A program made the position numbers and the translations under genes. From assembly GCA_009797885.1 (NCBI GenBank), contig WNKP01000009.1:1-64000 (forward strand): DNA of 64,000 nucleotides, read 5' to 3'. Positions 16,100 to 23,868 of this stretch are shown here, in pieces (positions within the stretch are counted from its first letter, which is position 1; each line of letters starts with the position of its first letter). The notes beneath the pieces were generated by a model. It saw only the letters and a list, made by a program, of their open reading frames with translations, was not told the origin of the DNA and ran no database searches. The stretch is from Flavobacteriaceae bacterium GF1. Its GTDB lineage: Bacteria > Bacteroidota > Bacteroidia > Flavobacteriales > Flavobacteriaceae.

Positions 16100-16200
16100 G
16101 GTGTTTAACTTTTATCGTTTAATTGAACTTTCCTTTAAATGTAGGGCATCTGTATTACCAATCGTTGAAAATGGAAATCATAATGCCTTCCTTTTTTGCT

Positions 16201-17544
16201 TTAAAAAGTTAATTCAATTTTCTGTATTTGGGGTTTTTCTTTTATCTGTCTTCGATAAGCTTTGTACTTGGAAACAATCATAGGGATTGACAAACAAATT
16301 GCACCAATTACAGCGCAATAAATTTGGACGTTATTTCCTGACATGGAAGCAGAGGTTAAAGATGAACCACCACTTACTAATTGGGAGAACAAATCAAAGC
16401 GGCCATATTTTATGGTTGTGTCAATCCGCTTACTTCTAGACACCAGTTTGCTTATTTCTTCACAATATTTTGTCAATGCTTTCTCTAGTCTCTCCCTATT
16501 AATATCAGACTGGACATACGAATAATCAAGAAGTGCCTCAAAATAAGGTTCACCTCTTCCCAATCTTACTTTAAGAATCTTGCTAGGTTCAATCTTTCTT
16601 AGGATATCAATTGGAGGTAAAGTTACATCCAACTCGAATGGCTTATTAATTTCAATTGTAGGTTGATCGATGAATATCGTATCCGCCAAATAATATGAAT
16701 CTGGTTTGTATGAAGAAAAATTTACATAAGCACCTAATTTTTCAGCCAAATTCTTGTGGTGGCATTTGTTTAACCATGACCATAAAATTTTTAGTGATAA
16801 ATATTTCTCAGAGTCCTGTTCTAAGAATTTCAAATTATAGTCTAGATGAGTTCCTTTATTGATATCAAAGATTTTGCCTTTTTTTTGAGCCATTGATTTA
16901 ATATTTCTTGCAATAGCAAAGAAAATCTCTGAACGACTCAGCCCGCCATTATTCGTAATCGAAATTGCTTCTTTTATACTTGAATTTCTCCATTCTTCGG
17001 TTGCCTGCCATACTCGAGTCCTTATCTGCAGGGAATCATCATTGTCAATGTCACAAATTGGGATACTATCCCCCATGATAAATTTTTCCACAAGATTTTT
17101 ATATCCTTTAGCAAACTCAACATCAGTGATATCATTTGTGTTTAAAGCACCTTCCTTATCTAAACCTTTTTGAGAGTTTTTGATGAATGCTTCATAAGTT
17201 GGATTTTCTAATATTTTAAAATCTAAATTGTGTTCATTTTTACCATAGGTTCGATCACTAGATAGCTCTTTTAAATTTTCAAAGAAGGACAGATTTTTAT
17301 TTCGAATGGTGGGGATAATTATACCTTCTTGGGAAGCTTCTTCAAATAAAGAAAATTGATGAAAGGGATTTTCCAACACGTGACTTCTCAAATATCTGGA
17401 ATTGATATAATACGCATCTTGTAGAACCAATTTCCTTTGAAATAAAACATTGTAAATTAAACTCTCCTCGAACGATCGACTGTCAACCTCCATTTTATTG
17501 GCTTCGTCCGCTGCGTTAAAAAAGCTGATGTTTTTATTTTTCAT
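16201..17544 (-). CDS. Hypothetical protein with C-terminal membrane helix
   Basis: 447 residues; no family recognised. The body is helical and charged; a single membrane helix near the C-terminus (NVQIYCAVIGAICLSIPMIV, about 403-422) suggests a tail-anchored protein facing the cytoplasm. Before the ATG (17544) a 19-codon frame starting TTG (KTKIDTLKPRNYSGAIRQ) ends in TGA overlapping the ATG, so translation may be coupled to a short leader peptide. A junction motif lies at 17631-17648. Size and anchor recall abortive-infection proteins, but no motif supports that. Confidence 0.6.
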   Translation of the reverse strand: MKNKNISFFNAADEANKMEVDSRSFEESLIYNVLFQRKLVLQDAYYINSRYLRSHVLENPFHQFSLFEEASQEGIIIPTIRNKNLSFFENLKELSSDRTYGKNEHNLDFKILENPTYEAFIKNSQKGLDKEGALNTNDITDVEFAKGYKNLVEKFIMGDSIPICDIDNDDSLQIRTRVWQATEEWRNSSIKEAISITNNGGLSRSEIFFAIARNIKSMAQKKGKIFDINKGTHLDYNLKFLEQDSEKYLSLKILWSWLNKCHHKNLAEKLGAYVNFSSYKPDSYYLADTIFIDQPTIEINKPFELDVTLPPIDILRKIEPSKILKVRLGRGEPYFEALLDYSYVQSDINRERLEKALTKYCEEISKLVSRSKRIDTTIKYGRFDLFSQLVSGGSSLTSASMSGNNVQIYCAVIGAICLSIPMIVSKYKAYRRQIKEKPQIQKIELTF

Positions 17545-17636
17545 TGTCTAATAGCACCTGAATAATTTCTAGGTTTTAGGGTATCTATTTTTGTTTTCAA
17601 TGTTGTTTGAATTCTAGTATTGGGAGATTTATCGTT

Positions 17637-18119
17637 TTATTGAACTTTCAACTTAACAGCGACCGAATCATAATATTCCTGTGAGAGTACTTCTGTCCAA
17701 GTGGTCGGTCGCTCACCACTATACAAAGCCAAATAGGTCACATCCTTTTCTTTGGTCTAGGAATGCCAATGCTCTATACCCCTTTCACATTTGATAATAT
17801 CACCTTTTTTCAAGATGACTGGCTCTTTGCCCCTTTCTTGGTAATAGCCCTGTCCCTCTACAATTATTAACACCTGTGGCGAACTGTGTTTGTGCCAATC
17901 CAACGTAGAATTTGCTTTAAAGGTTGCTTTGGTTATGTTGTATCCCAAATCGGTATCATCGTGAACAATTGCATTCAACCATGCTTCACCAATGTAGTGG
18001 GTGTTTGGTGCTTTTCTCCCTTCACTGAGATACGAAGAAACACTATAAGCGGCATCTTGCGCCAAAATGGATAAGGGCGCAAAAACCATGACTATCAAAA
18101 ATAACTCTCTAATTTTCAT
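17637..18119 (-). pseudogene. Exported cupin protein with in-frame TAG stop
   Basis: Residues 1-20 are a signal peptide (MKIRELFLIVMVFAPLSILAQ); the cupin core has TLDWHKHSSPQVLIIVEGQG and KKGDIIKCERGIEHWHS, i.e. the metal-binding H-x-H...H pattern of a small RmlC-fold protein. After HWHS a TAG (17757-17759) interrupts the frame, which then continues for 39 residues (TKEKDVTYLALYSGERPTTW, TEVLSQEYYDSVAVKLKVQ) to a TAA inside the junction motif. The continuation is the expected C-terminus of this cupin family. Either a recent pseudogene or a truncated protein of 120 residues. Confidence 0.7.
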
Positions 18120-18190
18120 CTCTTTAGATTTTTCAATTGTTTTTACAATTCGGTTATGTATTGGCGAATCGTTTTTTTGAACTTTTTGAT

Positions 18191-18976
18191 CTAAGTGCTT
18201 TTTATCAAATTAAAGTATTCTACCTTAACGTCCTCATCTATTTCAACATCTAGCTGGCCACCATATAACCTATCATTTCTATCTTTTCTAGGGCCTGATA
18301 TCCAAAATTCATCACCATTATCAACATCAAAGTAATTGGCTTTAAAACCCTTTCCTTTTAAACTTTGAAATTTGCGGCCTTTATAATAAAGCGTATTCCC
18401 TGTTTTTGAAAAGAAGACTCTACCAATTTTTGCATCTCCCTCAAGACCAGAAGACTTATCCTCAATGTACATTATCCTAGACCTTTCTACATTGATTTTA
18501 GATAAAAAGGTTTTTAAACCTTCTGAAAATGAACTTTTTGAATACGGTGCGTTTTCGAAAAAAACTAACATATGGACCCCAGAAACATTTATTTCTATTC
18601 CTGCAAGAGCTTTCAGGTCATTACCTTTTGAAAACTCTATAAAATCGTCTATCAAAATATTGTTATGGTAATTATGGTCGGTAATACCAATAACTCCTAC
18701 CTCACTGTTAAAAGTATTCACGAATGCAAATAGGTTTCTTACATAATTAAGGCACCTAGTTTTCTCAGGAATACTTTGGTCATAGAAAAATTTTTTACTA
18801 TCAAACAATAAAGCATTCTCTTCTCCACCAACAAGTCCAATGTATTTATGCCATTGGGAGGCAAAATCGGTTTTCAGTTTTTCATAATAAGAGCTGAGTG
18901 ATATATAACCATCATCAAGAATAGTTTGAACTTGTAAGTCCCATTTTCGCCAGTTTGCTCCTCGTTTTAAATCCAT
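18191..18976 (-). CDS. PHP/TrlF-like domain fused to a small C-terminal domain
   Basis: 261 residues. GANWRKWDLQVQTI at the N-terminus matches the TrlF-type PHP opening (RWRKWDLHIHTP) but with both His of HxH replaced by Gln; GITDHNYHNN and GIEINVSGVHMLVFF fit the next PHP motifs. Around residue 178 the sequence changes to IGRVFFSKTGNTLYYKGRKF...EYWISGP-like text (FWISGPRKDRNDRLYGG), normally a separate short protein. The ATPase half of TrlF is missing. So this seems a truncated, recombined PHP protein, perhaps inactive. Motif 18168-18185 lies just past the stop. Confidence 0.65.
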   Translation of the reverse strand: MDLKRGANWRKWDLQVQTILDDGYISLSSYYEKLKTDFASQWHKYIGLVGGEENALLFDSKKFFYDQSIPEKTRCLNYVRNLFAFVNTFNSEVGVIGITDHNYHNNILIDDFIEFSKGNDLKALAGIEINVSGVHMLVFFENAPYSKSSFSEGLKTFLSKINVERSRIMYIEDKSSGLEGDAKIGRVFFSKTGNTLYYKGRKFQSLKGKGFKANYFDVDNGDEFWISGPRKDRNDRLYGGQLDVEIDEDVKVEYFNLIKST

Positions 18977-19050
18977 ATTTTTGAATAAATGTAAATTAAG
19001 AAAAATCTTATGTCAATTGGAAGAATTTAAAATTTATCTTACCTTGCTTT

Positions 19051-19124
19051 TGGCAAGTAGCTCAGTTGGATAGAGCAGCGGATTGCTAATCCGTAGGTCG
19101 TGGGTTCGAATCCCACCTTGAAAA
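19051..19124 (+). tRNA. tRNA-like gene, anticodon GCT, weak acceptor stem
   Basis: D-arm TAGCTCAGTTGGATAGAGC, anticodon arm GCGGA-TTGCTAA-TCCGT (anticodon GCT, 19085-19087) and T-arm GTGGG-TTCGAAT-CCCAC are intact. The acceptor stem TGGCAAG/CTTGAAA pairs at only five of seven positions. GCT predicts serine, yet the variable loop has 5 nt rather than the long arm of serine tRNAs. It may be a degenerate tRNA or an altered integration-site copy. A promoter-like TTGG...TACCTTGC lies just upstream. Confidence 0.6.
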
Positions 19125-19152
19125 TAACGTCCTAGTAGGGATTCAAAATAAA

Positions 19153-19185
19153 CAAAGCCTTAAACTAACGCTTAAGGCTTTTCTT
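19153..19185 (+). terminator. Terminator after the tRNA-like gene
   Basis: AAAGCCTTAA...CTTAAGGCTTTT (loop ACTAACG) is a 9-bp stem ending in a T-run, about 30 nt after the tRNA-like gene. Nothing else is seen between here and the gene ending at 19306. Confidence 0.7.
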
Positions 19186-19305
19186 ATAAGATAGAATGTA
19201 CAGGGTTTTTCTACAATTTTGAATAATAAAGCGAAGTTGATTACCTTAAATAAAAAATCCTCCCAACATAAATTAGTAGGACTTTTAATCATTTCAATAA
19301 ATACA

Positions 19306-19608
19306 TCAGGCTTTGAGAACAGACAGCCTAGCGGATAATTTCAATAAAAAATTGATATGAGCACTTGTTAGAGATACACAATCGAAAATATGCTTTTTGG
19401 ATAAGCCCAATCGTTTGTTTTCGATACTACCTGATAGCATGTCATGCAAACCATTTACGTGGCCTTCCAGAGAATTTACATCGAAGTAGTCGTCAATTAT
19501 GGCAATGATTTCAAGAATTGCCCTCTTTTGTTTTGAATCTGCAAAGGAGAGCTCCTTTTGTAATTGTTGATACCATTCTTCATGGATTTGATTTTTTCTT
19601 GTAGACAT
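19306..19608 (-). CDS. Small helical hypothetical protein
   Basis: 100 residues, all helical and soluble (EEWYQQLQKELSFADSKQKR, then AILEIIAIIDDYFDVNSLEG). No family recognised. It is separated from the array by the tRNA-like gene and lies beside a large inverted repeat (19647-19753). ATG at 19608 chosen as the only reasonable start. Confidence 0.5.
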   Translation of the reverse strand: MSTRKNQIHEEWYQQLQKELSFADSKQKRAILEIIAIIDDYFDVNSLEGHVNGLHDMLSGSIENKRLGLSKKHIFDCVSLTSAHINFLLKLSARLSVLKA

Positions 19609-19646
19609 AAAGAAAATTTTAAATGCGGAGTCACCCCGTCAGCCCT

Positions 19647-19753
19647 GTCTACACAGTCTAGGACTGGAAGCGGTACTTTCGTGGCCGCTGGACTTGCGAG
19701 CGACTCCTTATCGATAAATAATTGTTTTAGAATTTTCCTAAAACTGTGTAGAC
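19647..19753. repeat. Inverted repeat GTCTACACAGT...ACTGTGTAGAC
   Basis: Arms 19647-19663 (GTCTACACAGTCTAGGA) and 19736-19753 (TCCTAAAACTGTGTAGAC) are almost perfect inverted copies with a 72-bp core. No gene lies inside. It could be a dispersed palindromic element or recombination site next to the tRNA-like gene. Confidence 0.6.
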
Positions 19754-19837
19754 CCGATAAAGATACAAATGTTTATTATAAACGACTTCCATCCCACTCT
19801 ACACACATTACCCCTCCCCTCCTATTCGATACGAATT

Positions 19838-20494
19838 TCATTCGAAATGAAAAAAATCCCAGTCATAGCTATGCTCATTAGTGTTCTGAATATCATTAAT
19901 CTTATCCATCAATCGATATCTGTGCTTAGCACCAACAAGAAGCACTGCCTTTTTTGTATTATTTAATTTAAAGTAGTTATTAATTAGATCAATCCATTGG
20001 TATTCGCGTTTATCATTCCATTTTAACCACAGATAGTAAAAGTGTGATAATCCTTTATATTTCATATTATTTGTATTCATGAAATACCTCTCCATCTCAT
20101 TTTTATCTCTACAAATGTTGTCACAGTCTTTACTGTTTAAAAATGGGAATCCCTTTAAGTATGTCTCGTTGGAAAGCATTCGAGCTGCACCTAAATATTC
20201 CTCCATTTCTCGTTTAATTAATTCAAACATTGCCTCAAGTCTTTGGTCAAACGGATTTTCATTAACATCAACAGGAACTATTTCTATAGGTTTTTCTTCT
20301 TGGTTTAATCTTTTAATTACGTTTATTTCTGGAGTGTTAACATCAGTTCTTTTTAAATATTGAGGTAATTTTTCAGGTGAAGCCTCACAAAAAACTGCCT
20401 GAGGATTGATTTTCTTGATAATTTTATATAATTCTTCAGATGTACAAGCTCCATCCTCAGCATGGGAAGTTCCTAAAACAATTAAAGTACTCAT
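19838..20494 (-). CDS. TraB/Tiki-like domain protein
   Basis: 218 residues. The opening TLIVLGTSHAEDGACTSEEL followed by NPQAVFCEASPE and the late KKAVLLVGAKHRYRLMDKI follow the TraB/EreA/Tiki pattern: a GTxH motif, an acidic pair after the next strand, and a GxxH motif near the end. The family covers hydrolase-like proteins of uncertain activity. No signal peptide, so cytoplasmic. It stands alone, with 440 bp free upstream. Confidence 0.65.
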   Translation of the reverse strand: MSTLIVLGTSHAEDGACTSEELYKIIKKINPQAVFCEASPEKLPQYLKRTDVNTPEINVIKRLNQEEKPIEIVPVDVNENPFDQRLEAMFELIKREMEEYLGAARMLSNETYLKGFPFLNSKDCDNICRDKNEMERYFMNTNNMKYKGLSHFYYLWLKWNDKREYQWIDLINNYFKLNNTKKAVLLVGAKHRYRLMDKINDIQNTNEHSYDWDFFHFE

Positions 20495-20935
20495 ATATCT
20501 ATTAATTTGACTTCTTTAAGTCAAATATTAGACCAACTGATGACTCTTTTTATTTTTAATAAAATCACTGACAGAAAATCAAATAATACATGAAGAATGT
20601 GTCGACATGTCATTAAAATATCTGCTTTTTATTAATTCCATACACACTTTGCCCCCACTCCTCTGCCCTAGCTGCAAAAAGGGTATTCCATTATCATCGT
20701 AAAGAAACTTTTGGAGTAATTTTTTTTCAGAAACTGTAGAAAGAACTTCCGCTCTTAACCAAAGTTCAAGACGGGTGTCACGGCGTACATCAAAACGCAA
20801 AGGAGATGATGTCGCAAATTGTGCGCAGCTGTGCTATTTATCGACGACCTGCAAGAATTTTAGCACGCTCTTGGATTTTTCGACGAACGACACACGGACA
20901 TAAATAGTTTTCATAAGATTTAACGTTAAAGGACT
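20495..20935. other. Intergenic region without a convincing gene
   Basis: A 73-codon frame on the minus strand at 20579-20800 has low-complexity, basic text and no start context. The right half has purine/pyrimidine patterns shared with 23650-23780 (the string agctgtgctattt occurs in both), suggesting worn copies of a dispersed repeat. The promoter of the + strand lipoprotein must lie before 20936. Confidence 0.4.
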
Positions 20936-22267
20936 ATGAAAAGATTAGCTTTTGTACTGTTTTGCCTTGTTTTTGTATGCAATTCCTGCTCCAACGACAC
21001 CAATGAGGTAATTGATGAAAATGATAATACAGTCAATGATGAAGGCGATAATACGATGAATGGGGAAGAAAGTAGTGACACTTTCTCTTTTCTTGGTGAC
21101 GACTTTCAAGTCAATTCGTATACAAACAAGAATCAGAATTACCCTAAAGTTGCTGTCGCCCCGGATGGTAAGGCCATAGTGGTTTGGGAGAGCGATGGAC
21201 AAGATAACGATGGCCTTGCCGTAGCGGCCCAGCGGTATAATTCGGATGGATCCAAACGGGGCGATGAATTTGTGGTAAACACCGAAACCGAGTCGACGCA
21301 AAGCCAACCCACAGTTGCCGTTGCTGATGATGGTTCACATATCATTTTCTGGCGAAGCAAAGATCAGGACGGTAGTGGTTTTGGGGTGTATGCCCAACGA
21401 TATGACAGCGCAGGCACTACCATTGGTGGCGAATTTAGAATCAATGAAGAAACAAACTCCGATCAAGATCAGGCTTATGCCGCATATCACAGCAATGGAA
21501 ACCTGATGGTCATTTGGGAAAGTGCGGACCAGGATGGACAGGCCGGTGAAATCTACGCCCGAGTTTACGATGATAACTTCAATGACGTAAGCAACGGCGA
21601 ATTTCGCATAAATACCGTTACCAATGGATGGCAAAATACAGCTAGAATTGTAGCGGTACCCAGTGGTTTTATCGTGGTTTGGGAGAGCCTGAATATTGAT
21701 AACGAAAGAATCGCAATCGTTTTTAAGCGCTTTGATAGTGAAGGTAATGCAGTAATGACTATGGAAGAGCAGGTTAACACCCGCCAAATCTGTGATCAAA
21801 AAAATCCGGATATCGCTACACAAGCGGATGGAACGTTTGTTATTGTCTGGGAACATCTTGAAGATCCGGAGAAATGTAGCAGCGCCCAAAACTTGGCCAG
21901 TGATATCGCGGCCCGAATCTACAACAGTGATGGCACCGCCTTAACGGATGAAATTATACTGAGCCAAAACACCAGTGGAAATCAAAATCTTGGAATTGTC
22001 AATGACTACCGAGGTGGGTTTGTTGCCGTTTGGCAAGCTGATGCCTCATCAAATGATAGTAGCGATGAAATATATGGACGACGTTTGCTGAACACCGGCA
22101 CACTGAATGGGGATATGTTCAAAGTGAATACCAACACGGACAGCTTTCAAGTCTTTCCTGCCATTGCCGCTGCACCGGATGGTGTTCTATTTGCCGTTTG
22201 GGGGTCGTGGTCCGGCGATGGTAATGGCACCAGCATTCGAGCACGTCAATTAAGGGTTGGACAGTAG
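20936..22267 (+). CDS. Lipoprotein with seven propeller-like repeats
   Basis: 443 residues. A signal peptide with lipobox VCNSC (Cys18) and an acidic Asn/Asp/Glu linker precede about seven repeats of 50-60 residues of the form VAVAPDGKAIVVWESDGQDN, then VAAQRYNSDGSKRGDEFVVN. Such QDG...YAQRYD repeats occur in secreted calcium-rich proteins and may fold as a seven-bladed beta propeller (inference). Likely on the outer face of the cell; ligand unknown. Start MKRLAFVLFC chosen at the signal peptide. Confidence 0.75.
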   Translation: MKRLAFVLFCLVFVCNSCSNDTNEVIDENDNTVNDEGDNTMNGEESSDTFSFLGDDFQVNSYTNKNQNYPKVAVAPDGKAIVVWESDGQDNDGLAVAAQRYNSDGSKRGDEFVVNTETESTQSQPTVAVADDGSHIIFWRSKDQDGSGFGVYAQRYDSAGTTIGGEFRINEETNSDQDQAYAAYHSNGNLMVIWESADQDGQAGEIYARVYDDNFNDVSNGEFRINTVTNGWQNTARIVAVPSGFIVVWESLNIDNERIAIVFKRFDSEGNAVMTMEEQVNTRQICDQKNPDIATQADGTFVIVWEHLEDPEKCSSAQNLASDIAARIYNSDGTALTDEIILSQNTSGNQNLGIVNDYRGGFVAVWQADASSNDSSDEIYGRRLLNTGTLNGDMFKVNTNTDSFQVFPAIAAAPDGVLFAVWGSWSGDGNGTSIRARQLRVGQ

Positions 22268-22449
22268 CAACCATTGATACAATCAATTCGGATGTTTTGG
22301 CATTACAACGATACCGATTTTTAAGAGGCATGACAGCTGTCATATGCTCATGGGGACTTAAAGAGGCGGTGATGGAGATTTATTTAAATCAATTAGTGAA
22401 AGCATAAGTTTTTGTTAGATTTGAGTCGATAACCTAAAGTCAATCATTA

Positions 22450-23625
22450 TTGATTTATACCTACCTTTTTCTACTATTAGTATTTGTTGTTTTCCTTAGA
22501 CCAATTTCCACACTTGTTCACGAGCTTGGCCATGGGATTCCTGCTTTGTTATTGACCGAAGGCAAAGTTACTTTGTACTTGGGTTCTTATGGCGATCCAC
22601 AGGATAGCATCAAAATAAATATTGAAAGGTTAGAAGTATTCTTCAGAAAGAATCCTTTTCATTGGAAAATTGGCCTTTGCAAAATGCATGATGAAAAAGT
22701 TTCTATTAACAACCAGATTTTTGTGACCCTAATGGGGCCAATAATGTCTTTGGTATTAGCATTGGTTGTTACTTATTATGTGTTTTTCGCCAATTTGAAT
22801 GATAATTTTGTGGCTCTGCTGTTCTTCTTCGGCATATCAACGTATTTTGATTTTTTCGCCAACATCATTCCGAAAAGAAAACCTATTGAATTGTATGATG
22901 GCACTGTTACCTATAATGACGGTCAGTTGATATTGGATTTGTTAAAATATAAAAGCCTTCCTTCAGAATATGAAGAAGCAATCAATCTGTACAATGATAA
23001 AGAGTTCTCAAAAGCTGGAGCAATTTTCAACAAACTTATCGTATTGAACTACAAACAGGACTACATATATCGTTTGGCAATAGCTGCTTATTTAAACGCA
23101 CATGACTATCAAAAAGCCAAGTTGGTTAACGAAGAATTCGAGAAAAAAAATGACAAGGCGAACTTTGATACAAATGACTACAATAATTCTGGGCTATTAA
23201 AATCATATCTAAAGGATTTTTCCGAAGGTTTGAAAGATTATGAAAAGTCGCTAAAACTCAATCCAGATAATTCTTTGGCCATTAATAACAGGGGTTATAC
23301 CTATAATTTGATGGGAGAATATGAGAAAGCAATCACCGATTTTGACAAGGCCATTGAATTGGAACCTGACCATGCTTATCCCTATAATAATCGAGGTTTG
23401 GCAAAAATAAAACTGGGAAAAACCGAAGAAGGTCTTAGGGATATTGATAAATCCATGAGTTTGGATAAAGACAATTCCTATGCACATATGAACCTCGGGG
23501 TTTATTATTTCGATATAGGCGATTATGCTAGGGCCTTGGAAAAATTCAATTTAGCTCTTGAATTGGATGAAAATACATATGAGATAAAGGAGCGTATTGC
23601 AGAAGCTAAGGAACAATTGGGCTAA
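22450..23625 (+). CDS. Membrane M50-like protease with C-terminal TPR domain
   Basis: 391 residues from a TTG at 22450. LVHELGHGIPALLLTEGK at about 22-39 is an HExxH zinc motif in a membrane helix; VTLMGPIMSLVLALVVTYYV and LLFFFGISTYFDFFANIIPK are further helices, the last carrying the N-x2-P-like end typical of site-2-protease-like (M50) families. From about residue 175 four to six TPR units follow (NPDNSLAINNRGYTYNLMGE). Presumably a membrane-embedded peptidase with a cytoplasmic or periplasmic protein-binding arm. Starts upstream in frame are not better. Confidence 0.7.
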   Translation: MIYTYLFLLLVFVVFLRPISTLVHELGHGIPALLLTEGKVTLYLGSYGDPQDSIKINIERLEVFFRKNPFHWKIGLCKMHDEKVSINNQIFVTLMGPIMSLVLALVVTYYVFFANLNDNFVALLFFFGISTYFDFFANIIPKRKPIELYDGTVTYNDGQLILDLLKYKSLPSEYEEAINLYNDKEFSKAGAIFNKLIVLNYKQDYIYRLAIAAYLNAHDYQKAKLVNEEFEKKNDKANFDTNDYNNSGLLKSYLKDFSEGLKDYEKSLKLNPDNSLAINNRGYTYNLMGEYEKAITDFDKAIELEPDHAYPYNNRGLAKIKLGKTEEGLRDIDKSMSLDKDNSYAHMNLGVYYFDIGDYARALEKFNLALELDENTYEIKERIAEAKEQLG

Positions 23626-23868
23626 TAGCCCATTCCACGCCCACTCCCCTGCCCTCCTATCCTCCTTCGCTTAAACAACTTCGGCGGACAAACCCGTAGG
23701 GTCGTTTTAACGGCGAGACCCGTACGCCTGGGATTGTGAAAAACGACACAGAATTTCGGTATAGCTGTGCTATTTGCTCATAGCATTCATGAATTCCTTT
23801 AAAAAACAATAAACAAGCCCATGAATAAATTCGCCCCAACCAACTAATTTGGACAATAACCTACAACT
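23626..23868. other. Convergent intergenic region with repeat-like GC-rich segment
   Basis: Between converging genes. The segment 23650-23790 (containing gggtcgttttaacggcgaga and agctgtgctattt) is richer in G+C than its surroundings and looks like a dispersed repeat; partly shared with 20815-20860. No gene seen. Confidence 0.4.

Larger units (their letters stand above)
3064..18185 (-). repeat. Recurring 18-nt junction/start motif of the leftward array (18 copies)
   Basis: On the gene strand the motif reads AAAGTTCAAATAAACGAT, or a variant ending in AAAAAAGGAT, and usually sits 0-30 nt before a start codon. Copies on + coordinates: 3064-3081, 4120-4138, 5605-5623, 6494-6511, 6706-6720 (weak), 6993-7008, 7407-7424, 9768-9785, 10125-10142, 10393-10408, 11025-11042, 11773-11788, 12872-12886, 13311-13328, 15952-15969, 16114-16131, 17631-17648, 18168-18185. 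At many junctions the stop codon of the preceding gene lies inside or against the motif. Further copies outside the array: 34976-34992, 41437-41450 (variant), 45526-45543, 54434-54451. It may be a cassette leader or translation-start element. Confidence 0.75.

Noticed and set aside
3064-18976. CRISPR array or phage
   Set aside because: The repeats are junction motifs between genes, not equal spacers; no cas gene, and no phage structural or packaging gene is present.
3064-20494. Integrase or transposase for the array
   Set aside because: No gene with a tyrosine or serine recombinase or DDE signature was found on either strand, so mobility stays an inference.
20579-20800. 73-codon minus-strand frame
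   Set aside because: Low-complexity basic text, no start context, overlaps a repeat-like region; no family likeness.
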